The translations under genes and the position numbers were made by a program. Under the pieces are notes generated by a model, which was not told where the DNA came from, did no database searches, and saw nothing but the letters and a program-made list of their open reading frames with translations. A stretch of DNA of 64,000 bases from Bacteroidaceae bacterium (GTDB lineage: Bacteria > Bacteroidota > Bacteroidia > Bacteroidales > Bacteroidaceae). Positions 26,244 to 34,030 of the stretch are shown piece by piece; the first letter of the stretch is position 1, and every line of letters begins with the position of its first letter. Location: assembly GCA_017428785.1 (NCBI GenBank), contig JAFRQD010000063.1:17071-81070 (forward strand), in the 5' to 3' direction.

Positions 26244-26963
26244 TTACTTCTTCAGCACGGGGCGGACGCTTCGACCAACGTAACGGTCGGAGTAGTTCGT
26301 ATTGAATCTTTCATCATAAAAGAAGTACATGTTTAGCGCGACGTTGGAGTATGACGTGCCACGTGAGCGAGACCAGTAACATCCTTGGTAGGTTTCTTGG
26401 AGAATCGTGTCTGTGCGTAAGCCTGCAGCGGGCAGGAATATGGAGTTGCCGTTGCTCTTGCTCGTTATCTTTCTTCCGTAGACACCATTCATCTTTGTAA
26501 ACTCGTTCGTAGTGTAGTCGCTGTTGCGCAGTTCGTCCATCTGATCGACGCTCGGCATCTGCCAATTGCGGCCCCAGTTTGCAGTTGCGGCATCGTGGTT
26601 AGACATAAGCTCGCTCAAAGGAGACATACTATCATATGTCCTGAAAGTAATGCCGCCATCCATTGTGTCAAAGTATGTGCTCCAGCTGTAGTCATCCTTC
26701 GGCTCCGTCTCGCCCCAAGCGAAGTTGCTGCCGATACCGTCGGGGCTGCTGGCGCCGATGTTGCATGTTGCCCACAGTGTGCCGGAGGGCAAGCCCATGT
26801 CAACCCACTCATACGCATTTTCCAAGAACACTAAGCTGTCCACCGCAGCGACAACATAAGTGACAGCTTTGCCGTTCTGCCAAATCTTCATAACTTGTGC
26901 ATGTGCTGTCTGCAAGCCCGCCATAATCAGGAGCAAGGCTAAGATGTAATTCTTCCTTTTCAT
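26244..26963 (-). CDS. Secreted FISUMP-like protein (Fibrobacter major paralogous domain type)
   Basis: 239 residues with a signal peptide (MKRKNYILALLLIMAGLQTAHAQ). The pattern YEWVDMGLPSGTLWATCNIGASSP, FAWGETEPKDDYSWSTY and the later LPAAGLR and GCYWSRSRG is that of the many Bacteroidetes secreted proteins with a FISUMP/DUF1566-like domain. Its function is unknown. It runs against the polyene-like operon, splits it, has its own promoter (27021-27028), and is flanked by two directly repeated 84-base elements. Confidence 0.82.
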   Translation of the reverse strand: MKRKNYILALLLIMAGLQTAHAQVMKIWQNGKAVTYVVAAVDSLVFLENAYEWVDMGLPSGTLWATCNIGASSPDGIGSNFAWGETEPKDDYSWSTYFDTMDGGITFRTYDSMSPLSELMSNHDAATANWGRNWQMPSVDQMDELRNSDYTTNEFTKMNGVYGRKITSKSNGNSIFLPAAGLRTDTILQETYQGCYWSRSRGTSYSNVALNMYFFYDERFNTNYSDRYVGRSVRPVLKK

Positions 26964-27194
26964 AATCGTAGGTCTTTATGTGTTGATATCGGATTATACA
27001 CAATTTTACTGTTCTGCCCTCAAAGTTACAAGAAATTCACTATTACCTGCAAAATCATCGCAGCTTTTTTCCCTTTATTATGCTCATTTCACATGATTAT
27101 TGCATTTTCCTTATAGGAAAATCGTAAAAGTCACATGGTACATGTTTCTTTCCCTCCTTATATTTTTTTAACTTTTACACTTTCTCTATTTAAT
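26964..27194. other. Intergenic region upstream of the FISUMP-like gene
   Basis: Holds the minus-strand promoter; the rest up to 84-base copy B is AT-rich with no gene I can support. A 69-codon open frame at 27135-27344 only reads through copy B. Confidence 0.5.
27021..27053 (-). promoter_or_regulatory. Promoter of the FISUMP-like gene
   Basis: Minus strand TTTG (27053-27050), 21 bases, TAACTTTG (27028-27021). Confidence 0.7.
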
Positions 27195-27278
27195 TTGCAA
27201 GCTGCGGACGGAGATACGCAAGTTGCGGACGGAAATACGCAGTCTGTGATTCCACGTTCGCAACCTGCGTATGAAGAA
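27195..27278 (+). repeat. 84-base element copy B (4 x 21 bases)
   Basis: Units at 27195, 27216, 27237 and 27258. The open frame gives heptads LQAADGD, TQVADGN, TQSVIPR, SQPAYEE; the last unit ends TATGAAGAA. Confidence 0.88.
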
Positions 27279-27446
27279 TCAGGCATAAAGGAGGGGAAAA
27301 GGCAGAGGGCGGAAAAGGAAAAGAGAAAGGGCGAAAAGGCATAAAGGTGCAGGGGGCAGGAATATTTTTCCTGTCTCATAACTCCAAATTCTTACTTCTT
27401 AACTCTTAATTTTCATTGCTCTTGCTTATTATTCGAGAATTTTATC

Positions 27447-27454
27447 TATATTTG
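27447..27454 (+). promoter_or_regulatory. -7 box TATATTTG before the EamA-like gene
   Basis: Matches TAnnTTTG; TTG at 27422-27424 lies 22 bases upstream. It would restart transcription of the cluster after the opposite-strand gene. Confidence 0.6.
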
Positions 27455-27473
27455 CATCATAATTTAAAAATGT

Positions 27474-27824
27474 ATGCAACTGCTGCCTCTTGCCATCCTC
27501 CAATGCCTGTTGCTTGCAAGCGCACAGGTTTTCCTGAAATTCGCCCTTGCAAGGATGGAGCCATTCGGCTGGAACTGGGAGTTCTTCAAGTCGGTGCTCC
27601 TGAACTGGCAGTTTGCCCTCTGTGGCATTCTCTCCGGTTCAGCCACTCTGCTTTGGTTCTACATCATCAAGCACTTCCCCTTCAGCATGGCCTATCCGAT
27701 GGTGTCGCTCAGCTATGTGTTCGGCATGATAGCCGCGATGCTGGTGTTCCACGAAGAGGTGAGCCTGACAAGATGGCTGGGCGTGCTGCTCATCATGGCA
27801 GGATGCTACTTCATAGCAAAGTAA
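27474..27824 (+). CDS. EamA/SMR-like four-TM membrane protein
   Basis: 116 residues, four hydrophobic helices (about 4-24, 40-60, 66-88, 95-114), with the half-EamA/small multidrug resistance pattern (LKFALARMEPFGWNW; YPMVSLSYVFGMIAAMLVFHEEVSLTRWLGVLLIMAG). Likely a homodimeric transporter or flippase. Its place between a ketosynthase and LolA suggests a part in moving a precursor or product across the inner membrane, as inference. Confidence 0.8.
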   Translation: MQLLPLAILQCLLLASAQVFLKFALARMEPFGWNWEFFKSVLLNWQFALCGILSGSATLLWFYIIKHFPFSMAYPMVSLSYVFGMIAAMLVFHEEVSLTRWLGVLLIMAGCYFIAK

Positions 27825-27826
27825 AG

Positions 27827-27855
27827 ACCCTCTCCCCGCTCCCATAAGGGGTGAG
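27827..27855. repeat. C-rich palindromic repeat
   Basis: CCCTCTCCCCGCTCCCATAA plus GGGGTGAG in the EamA-LolA gap. Confidence 0.65.
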
Positions 27856-27872
27856 CTAAAAAGAACAAAGAA

Positions 27873-28451
27873 ATGAAACGATTGATATTATCTGTTGTCT
27901 GCTGTCTGTTGTCCGTAGTCCTGACTGCACAAGGCCTCAGCGAACAGAAGATGATACAGACGATGACGTCTGCCGCCGAACAGATAAAGACCATCCGCTG
28001 CAACTTCACGCAGACGAAGTACATGAAGATGCTGAGCAAGGAACAGGTTTCGCAAGGCAAGATGTTCTGTCAGCAACCCGACAAGCTCCGATGGGAGTAC
28101 ACGAGCCCCAAGGCAAGCGCTCTTATCCTGGACGGCACGAGTGCCCGCCTGGACAGGGGCAAGGAGCAGGGAACGGGAAGCAAGAAGTTCGTGGGCGAAA
28201 TGGCACGAATGATAATGAACAGCGTGGCCGGCAAATGTCTTACGGACAGCAAGGCCTTCCAGGTCTCGGCAAAGGAGATGCCTACTGAGTATGTTGCCAC
28301 GCTTCTCCCACTAAAGAAGGAGATGAAGCGACTCTACGCAAAGCTGGTCCTTCATTTCGACATCAGACAATCCACAGTAACCGAGGTGGAGCTGCACGAA
28401 AAGAACGGCGACCGAACCGTCATCGAACTGCATGACATCCAAATCAACTGA
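27873..28451 (+). CDS. LolA-like outer-membrane lipoprotein carrier
   Basis: 192 residues: signal peptide (MKRLILSVVCCLLSVVLTAQ), then the LolA half-barrel with IKTIRCNFTQTKYMKMLSKEQVSQGKMFCQQPDKLRWEYTSP. Family members carry acyl-bearing cargo across the periplasm. LolA paralogues are typical of aryl-polyene and flexirubin clusters, where they are thought to carry the product to the outer membrane. The signal-peptide core SVVCCLLSVV is encoded by a TCTGTTGTC heptanucleotide-type repeat (27891-27920). Confidence 0.88.
   Translation: MKRLILSVVCCLLSVVLTAQGLSEQKMIQTMTSAAEQIKTIRCNFTQTKYMKMLSKEQVSQGKMFCQQPDKLRWEYTSPKASALILDGTSARLDRGKEQGTGSKKFVGEMARMIMNSVAGKCLTDSKAFQVSAKEMPTEYVATLLPLKKEMKRLYAKLVLHFDIRQSTVTEVELHEKNGDRTVIELHDIQIN
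27891..27920 (+). repeat. TGTTGTC heptanucleotide repeat forming the LolA signal peptide core
   Basis: TCTGTTGTCTGCTGTCTGTT then GTCCGTAGTC is the reverse complement of the CAACAGA repeat found elsewhere, here read as leucine, valine, serine and cysteine codons. Confidence 0.7.
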
Positions 28452-28520
28452 CCCCCTTTAACGCCCCCTCCATGGGGGAGAAGAAACGGTAAATGGCTAA
28501 ATGGTAAACGGTAAATGGTC
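28451..28520. repeat. C-rich palindrome plus GGTAAAT heptanucleotide repeat
   Basis: CCCCCTCCATGGGGGAG, then ACGGTAAATGGCTAAATGGT and AAACGGTAAATGG. The start codon of the next gene (28501) lies inside the repeat. Confidence 0.7.
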
Positions 28521-30000
28521 TTTGCTTCGCGACAGAGGCATCTGCGTGGTGATTCCCACATATAACAACCAGGGAACCATAGCCGATGTGGTTCGTCGCA
28601 CGCTTGAACAATGCCAGGACGTCATTGCTGTGGCAGACGGCTGCACCGACGGGACACTCGATATCCTGCAAGGCATAGAAGGGATTACCGTCGTTTCGTA
28701 TGAGAAGAATGCAGGCAAGGGAACCGCCCTGAAGCGAGGCTTCAAGAAGGCTCTCGAAATGGGCTTTGCCTACGCCATCACCCTGGATGCCGACGGCCAG
28801 CACTTTCCCGAGGACATCCCTGCGATGCTTCATGCCAACCAAAAGCATCCGGGAGCTCTCATCGTGGGGCAGCGCAAGGGACTGGAGGAGATGGAACGCA
28901 GCAAAGGCAGCAAGTTCGCCAACGCCTTCAGCAACTTCTGGTTCGCCATTCAGACAGGGCATCGCCTCAAGGACACGCAGACCGGCTTCCGGCTCTACCC
29001 CCTGAAGAAACTTTACGGGCTGTCGCTGCTCACATCCCGCTACGAGGCAGAGCTCGAGCTCCTTGTCTTCTCTTCCTGGCACGGCACAGAGATAGTCTCC
29101 ACACCCGTCAATGTCTATTACCCTTCGCCAGAGGAAAGAGTGTCGCACTTCCGCCCTGTCGCCGACTTCTCGCGCATCTTCATCCTCAACACGCTGCTTT
29201 GCATCCTTGCCGTCATATACGGCTTGCCGCTGGCCATATGGCGAAAGCTGATGACATTCCTGCGTACGGCCTACGCCTTGCTCTTCTTCATCATCTCGGT
29301 CTTCCTTGTCGTCACACCAGCGGCCATGCTTTGGCTGACCTTCGTCAAAGACCAGGAGAAGAAACGAATGGGCATCCACAAAATGCTTTGGTACTTCTCG
29401 AAGTTCGTCACCCTGTGGCACGGCATTCCAGGCGTCAAGTTCTCTGTGGGCAATCCCCATGGAGAGGACTTCCGGAAGCCTGCCGTCATCATCTGCAACC
29501 ACCAGTCGCACCTCGACCTGATGACTATGCTCATCCATACCCCCAAGCTCGTCTGCCTCACAAAAGACTGGGTATGGAACAATCCCTTCTATGGCTACAT
29601 CATCCGCAACGCCGAGTTCTATCCCGTCTCCGAAGGCACAAACACCCTGATGCCCAAGCTCAAATCGCTCATCGAAAGAGGCTACAGCATCGCGGTTTAC
29701 CCAGAAGGGACACGCTCGCCGGACTGCTCGATAACACGCTTCCATCAAGGAGCCTTCTACTTGGCCGAGCAGCTGAATGTGGATATCCTGCCCCTTGTCC
29801 TTTACGGAGCAGGCAAGGCTTTGCCCAAGAAAGAGAAGCATCTCCACAAATGGCCCATAAGGATTGAGATTGACAGGCGCATCAGCCCCGAGGAGCTGCA
29901 GGCGTATGGCAGTCTTCCCAGGGAGCAAGCATCAGGACTGCGGAAGTACTACAAAAGGCGATACGCAGTGATGGCAAACCGAATAGAGCAAGATGTCTAA
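28501..30000 (+). CDS. Glycosyltransferase family 2 - acyltransferase fusion
   Basis: 499 residues. GT2 domain at about 14-230: CVVIPTYNNQGTIADVV, VADGCTDGT, GKGTALKRGF, DXD-type TLDADGQHFPED and DTQTGFRLYPL. A membrane segment (about 240-280) leads to a PlsC-type acyltransferase domain with NHQSHLD (H-x4-D) and YPEGTRS. The same GT2-AT fusion is a hallmark of aryl-polyene clusters; it probably builds the glycolipid anchor. The first residues MVNGKWS are encoded by the GGTAAAT repeat; the true start could be a little later. The stop overlaps the next gene by 8 bases. Confidence 0.9.
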   Translation: MVNGKWSLLRDRGICVVIPTYNNQGTIADVVRRTLEQCQDVIAVADGCTDGTLDILQGIEGITVVSYEKNAGKGTALKRGFKKALEMGFAYAITLDADGQHFPEDIPAMLHANQKHPGALIVGQRKGLEEMERSKGSKFANAFSNFWFAIQTGHRLKDTQTGFRLYPLKKLYGLSLLTSRYEAELELLVFSSWHGTEIVSTPVNVYYPSPEERVSHFRPVADFSRIFILNTLLCILAVIYGLPLAIWRKLMTFLRTAYALLFFIISVFLVVTPAAMLWLTFVKDQEKKRMGIHKMLWYFSKFVTLWHGIPGVKFSVGNPHGEDFRKPAVIICNHQSHLDLMTMLIHTPKLVCLTKDWVWNNPFYGYIIRNAEFYPVSEGTNTLMPKLKSLIERGYSIAVYPEGTRSPDCSITRFHQGAFYLAEQLNVDILPLVLYGAGKALPKKEKHLHKWPIRIEIDRRISPEELQAYGSLPREQASGLRKYYKRRYAVMANRIEQDV

Positions 30001-31450
30001 GGTCATTATCATAGGTTCGGGATTCGGCGGCCTGTCCTGCGGCTTCATCCTGCAGAAGAATGGCTACGACGTGACCGTTCTCGAGCAAGGGACGCAAGTG
30101 GGAGGATGCCTGCAATGCTTCTCGCGACAAGGCGTCAAGTTCGAGACGGGCATGCACTTCATTGGGAGCGCCGCAAAGGGACAGACGATGCATCGGATGA
30201 TGGACTACCTCGGTATGGGAGATGTGCAGCTCGATGCCCTCGCCCCTAACGGCTATGATACCGTCGCGCTTGGCGGCGAACACTTTCGCTTCCCTAATGG
30301 TAGAGAGGCATTCATCGAGCAGATGGCCGACTACTTTCCCAAGGAGAAGGACAACCTGCGGCGATATATCGATCTTGTGGCTCGCATAGCATCTGCCTCG
30401 ACACTCAATTCCCTGACTTCTGACGAGCGCGACCTGGCTGCCAGCACGGAGTATCAGACACGGAGCATCAACGAAGTGCTCGACGGCCTCTTCCGCGATG
30501 AAATGCTAAAGAGCGTCCTTGTCGGCAACTTGCCGCTCTATGCAGCAGAACGCGACAAGACGCCTTTCTCGCAACACGCTTTCATCATGGACTTCTACAA
30601 CCAGAGCGCATATCGTGTCGTGGGCGGTAGTGATGCCCTTGCGCAGTCCCTTGCCCGTTCCATCCGTGAGATGGGAGGACAGGTCCTGACAGGCAAGAAG
30701 GTTCGCCGCATTGTCTGCAACGACACCCAAGCCACAGGCGTAGAGACCGCCGAAGAGTGTTTCTATCCTGCCGACACGATAATCAGCACCGTACATCCCG
30801 CCCGTCTCTTGGAGATGCTGGACACCAAACTCATCCGCCCTGCCTTCCGCAATCGCCTGAGCAGCATCCCCAACACCACGGGCTGCTTCTCCCTTTATAT
30901 CAAGTTCAAGGAGAATGCGATGCCCTACATGAACACGAACTATTACGGCTACCGAGCCTCATCGCCCTGGGACTGCGGACAGGATGACTTCCTTTACATG
31001 CATCATTGCCACGAGCCGCAGCCTCGATATGCCCGCAGCGGTGTGGTGCTCTCTTATATGAGCTTCGACGAAGTGGCAAGATGGCAGGGAACAACCGTAG
31101 GCCATCGTGGCAGCGACTACGAAGGCTTCAAGCGTTGTCGGGCAGAGCGGCTCATAGGGGCAGTCGAGAAGCTATGTCCCGGCTTTGCCTCTGCCATTGA
31201 CAGCTACTACACCTCCACGCCTCTCACTTACCTCAATTACACAGGGACGGCGGCGGGTTCGATGTACGGTGTGGCCAAAGACATACATCTCGGTGCAGCA
31301 GGACGCGTGCCCTATCGCACCAAAGTGCCCAACCTCCTGCTTGCCGGACAGAACGTCAACTCTCATGGCATAATGGGTGTCCTCGTGGGCACCATTGTGG
31401 CTTGCAGCGACCTTATTCCCAAAGACTCATGGCTAAACGTGCACTCATAA
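29993..31450 (+). CDS. FAD-dependent oxidoreductase, CrtI/phytoene desaturase-like (first)
   Basis: 485 residues with the dinucleotide-binding motif IIIGSGFGGLSCGFIL at the N-terminus, LEQGTQVGGCLQCF, a middle substrate domain, and a C-terminal FAD motif LLLAGQNVNSHGIMGVLVGT. The family desaturates, saturates or isomerises polyenes and related lipids. Overlaps genes on both sides (8 and 22 bases). Its substrate here is unknown; the adjacent paralogue suggests paired or sequential reactions. Confidence 0.88.
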   Translation: MSKVIIIGSGFGGLSCGFILQKNGYDVTVLEQGTQVGGCLQCFSRQGVKFETGMHFIGSAAKGQTMHRMMDYLGMGDVQLDALAPNGYDTVALGGEHFRFPNGREAFIEQMADYFPKEKDNLRRYIDLVARIASASTLNSLTSDERDLAASTEYQTRSINEVLDGLFRDEMLKSVLVGNLPLYAAERDKTPFSQHAFIMDFYNQSAYRVVGGSDALAQSLARSIREMGGQVLTGKKVRRIVCNDTQATGVETAEECFYPADTIISTVHPARLLEMLDTKLIRPAFRNRLSSIPNTTGCFSLYIKFKENAMPYMNTNYYGYRASSPWDCGQDDFLYMHHCHEPQPRYARSGVVLSYMSFDEVARWQGTTVGHRGSDYEGFKRCRAERLIGAVEKLCPGFASAIDSYYTSTPLTYLNYTGTAAGSMYGVAKDIHLGAAGRVPYRTKVPNLLLAGQNVNSHGIMGVLVGTIVACSDLIPKDSWLNVHS

Positions 31451-32901
31451 TAGGCGGCGGACTTGGCGGCCTCTTCTGCGGAGCCATCCTGGCAAAGGAA
31501 GGCCTGCAGGTCACCATTCTCGAGAAGAATGCCACGATAGGCGGCGGTCTGCAGAGCTTCACGCGATTTGGTGAGGTGTATGATACAGGCATGCACGTCG
31601 TAGGCGGCCTGCAAGAGGGCGGCAACATCAGGCGGCTCTGCCAGTGGCTCGGTATATGGGACAAGGTGCATGTCCGCCCCATCCCTACGGAGTGCACCGA
31701 CCGCCTCTACTTTGCCGAGGACAGACAATACTACGATATCGCATCCGGCAAGGAGGGTTTTGCGGCCTCTCTTTCCAAGCACTTCCCCCGGCAGCACGAC
31801 AACCTGAAAGCATATGTGGAGGCCATGTATCGCATCTGCGACGAGATGGATCTCTTCCATCTTCGGCCGTCCACTCGCGACATCTTCTCGCATTCCGAGG
31901 AGTTTACCATGCCTGCAGGCAGCTTCATCCGCCAGTATATCAGCGACGAGCGCCTGCAACAGATAGTGGCCTACGTCAATCCCCTCTATGGCGGTCGCAA
32001 GGAAGTGACGCCTGCCTTCATCCACGCCACCATTTCCGTGCTCCACATCAATGGCCTGAGCCGCTTTGCAGGAGGGAGCCAGCTGTTTGCCGAGACGCTC
32101 GGCAGCGTCGTGAAAGAACACGGCGGAGAGGTCATATCGGGCGACGGCGTACAGCGCATCCATACCGAAGGCAGGAGCATCACCGGCATTACGACCCGGA
32201 AGGGAAAGCACTACGCTGCCGACCTTTACATCTCCGACATACATCCCTGCGCTCTCCTCCCCCTCTTCGACGAAGCGTCGGCCTTGCCAAAAGCCTACAG
32301 GACACGCATGCAGGAAATCCCCAACACCTATTCCGCCTTCCTCCTCTATCTGAAACTCAAGCCCGAGGCGTTCCGCTACCTCGACTACACCGGCTACTAT
32401 GTGCAAGGCTACGACAAAGTGTGGAATCCCATGGGCTCCGCTTTCCTCTACATGACGCCGCCCGAGATAGAACAAGGCGAGTTCAGCCGGAAGATGATAA
32501 TCGCGGCACCGACGGAATGGCAGGAAGTGAAGAGATGGGCAGGCACCGCCATCGGCCATCGCAGCGAAGACTACAAGGCATGGAAGCAGAGGAAAGCCGA
32601 GTTCCTGCTCTCGAGGATGGAGGAGATGTTCCCCCGTTTCAAGGACTGCATAGAGGACCTCGACACCGCATCGCCGCTGACGATCCGCGACTACTACGGA
32701 GCGAAGGAGGGCACAATGTTCGGCTACGCCAAAGACTGCACGAACATGGCACTCTCGCAGGTGCCCGTCGTCACCAAGATTCCCAACCTCCTGCTCACGG
32801 GACAATGCGTCAACCTGCACGGCTTCTGTGGCGTACCGCTCACCGCCATCAACACCTGCGAAGCCATTCTCGGCCCAAACCATGTGATTAACAAGCTATG
32901 A
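31429..32901 (+). CDS. FAD-dependent oxidoreductase, CrtI-like (second)
   Basis: 490 residues from the ATG at 31429 (MAKRALIIGGGLGGLFCG). An ATG at 31402 adds nine residues. GxGxxG, LEKNATIGGGLQSF, a conserved middle region (GMHVVGGLQEGGNIRR) and C-terminal LLLTGQCVNLHGFCGVPLTA. It is a diverged paralogue of the gene before it. No phytoene synthase is present, so a carotenoid pathway is not indicated. Confidence 0.88.
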   Translation: MAKRALIIGGGLGGLFCGAILAKEGLQVTILEKNATIGGGLQSFTRFGEVYDTGMHVVGGLQEGGNIRRLCQWLGIWDKVHVRPIPTECTDRLYFAEDRQYYDIASGKEGFAASLSKHFPRQHDNLKAYVEAMYRICDEMDLFHLRPSTRDIFSHSEEFTMPAGSFIRQYISDERLQQIVAYVNPLYGGRKEVTPAFIHATISVLHINGLSRFAGGSQLFAETLGSVVKEHGGEVISGDGVQRIHTEGRSITGITTRKGKHYAADLYISDIHPCALLPLFDEASALPKAYRTRMQEIPNTYSAFLLYLKLKPEAFRYLDYTGYYVQGYDKVWNPMGSAFLYMTPPEIEQGEFSRKMIIAAPTEWQEVKRWAGTAIGHRSEDYKAWKQRKAEFLLSRMEEMFPRFKDCIEDLDTASPLTIRDYYGAKEGTMFGYAKDCTNMALSQVPVVTKIPNLLLTGQCVNLHGFCGVPLTAINTCEAILGPNHVINKL

Positions 32902-32975
32902 AAGAGATACTTCGCAAGGCGGAAAACCATTTCGAGGCAAGGGAGAAACCATTCCCCGAAAGCCAGAAAGACGAG

Positions 32976-33059
32976 ACGCAAGTTGCGTACCGACCTACGC
33001 AGCCTGCATCTGCCTTTTCGCAGACAGCGCACCTCCATACGCAGCCTGCGTTTCAAGAA
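32976..33059 (+). repeat. 84-base element copy C (4 x 21 bases)
   Basis: Units at 32976, 32997, 33018 and 33039. The open frame gives heptads TQVAYRP, TQPASAF, SQTAHLH, TQPAFQE. It lies between the second oxidoreductase and the hydrophobic leader of the hydrolase. Confidence 0.9.
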
Positions 33060-33119
33060 CCGAGCGCAGGCTCCGAAAGATCTCAAGATGCTAAAACAAA
33101 AAATATCGAACAAGGAATT

Positions 33120-33965
33120 GTGATTCGCTGGCTGGCAATCATACTGATATGCTGCAGCATGCAGTCCCGTGCCGAAGAGGACATACGGCTTTGGAACGGC
33201 ACAGAGACCAAAGCGAAGTCTGTCACGCTGACGCCGTTTCCGGCAACAGGCGATTCGCCCTCCTCGGCCGTCATCGTCTGCCCAGGGGGCGCGTATTGCT
33301 GGCTCGCAAAGAAGACGGAGGGAACCGAGGTGGCAAAATGGCTGCAAGCGAACGGCATCTCCGCTTTCGTGCTGAAGTACCGCGTGCAAGGCTTTGTGCC
33401 CTACATCACACATTCGCGGCTACTCTTCAGAGGCCATCAGTATCCCGATGCCCAGAACGACCTGCAAAGGGCTGTCCAGTATGTGCGCGAATATGCCGAC
33501 GAGTATGGCATCAATCCGAATCGCATAGGTGTGATGGGCTTCTCGGCAGGAGGACATCTGGCCATGATGTCGGGAATTCAGAATTGCCCTCCCGACTTTG
33601 TGGCAGCCATCTACCCTGTGGTAAGCATGTCGCACCCCTGCAGCCACAAGCGCTCCAGGCGGGCCTTGCTGGGCGAATACACGAAGTATAGCCGCACGAT
33701 GCGCGACTCGCTTTCCATCGAACGGCATGTGTCGAGCGACTGCCCGCCGGTCTTCCTCGTCAACTGCAAGGACGACCACGTCGTGAAATGCCACAACTCG
33801 GAGCTCCTCGACTCGGCCCTCACCGCTCAAGGCGTCCCCCATCGCTACATCCAATATCAGACAGGCGGACACGGCTTCGGGGCATCCGAGACTAAGGGAA
33901 CTGCCGAGTGCCGCGCCTGGAAGGGAGAGTTCCTCAAATGGCTTCGACGGCTGGAAGGTTTTTGA
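33120..33965 (+). CDS. Alpha/beta hydrolase (BD-FAE-like esterase)
   Basis: I start at the GTG at 33120, giving a signal peptide (VIRWLAIILICCSMQSRAEE) and 281 residues. An in-frame ATG at 32898 overlaps the previous stop (ATGA) and would give 355 residues, but then the N-terminus would consist of unrelated sequence and the 84-base repeat, leaving the signal peptide internal. The hydrolase has CPGGAY (oxyanion hole), nucleophile Ser in GVMGFSAGGHLA, Asp in NCKDDHVV and His in TGGHGFG. Relatives remove acyl groups from carbohydrates. A periplasmic role in trimming or transferring the cluster product is possible. Family sure, start uncertain. Confidence 0.8.
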   Translation: MIRWLAIILICCSMQSRAEEDIRLWNGTETKAKSVTLTPFPATGDSPSSAVIVCPGGAYCWLAKKTEGTEVAKWLQANGISAFVLKYRVQGFVPYITHSRLLFRGHQYPDAQNDLQRAVQYVREYADEYGINPNRIGVMGFSAGGHLAMMSGIQNCPPDFVAAIYPVVSMSHPCSHKRSRRALLGEYTKYSRTMRDSLSIERHVSSDCPPVFLVNCKDDHVVKCHNSELLDSALTAQGVPHRYIQYQTGGHGFGASETKGTAECRAWKGEFLKWLRRLEGF

Positions 33966-34030
33966 TTGAAAATTGAAAATTGAAAGGTTTTTGATTGAAT
34001 ATTGAAAATTGAAAATTGAAAGGTTGAAAG
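33964..34030. repeat. ATTGAAA heptanucleotide repeat
   Basis: About eight 7-base units (GAAAATTGAAAATTGAAAGG and variants) filling the gap between the hydrolase and acyltransferase genes. Confidence 0.8.

Noticed and set aside
27135-27344. A 69-codon plus-strand open frame with TQVADGN heptads
   Set aside because: It only reads through 84-base copy B and ends in a Lys/Glu-rich low-complexity tail; the surrounding reading frame has no gene character.
28444-29928. 494-codon minus-strand open frame
   Set aside because: It is antisense to the GT2-acyltransferase fusion, whose motifs are clear; such long shadow frames are common in this base composition.
31363-32883. 506-codon minus-strand open frame
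   Set aside because: Antisense shadow of the second CrtI-like oxidoreductase.
29993-32901. Carotenoid pathway
   Set aside because: CrtI-like proteins alone are not evidence; no phytoene synthase or lycopene cyclase is present, and the nearby polyprenyl synthase is in another operon.
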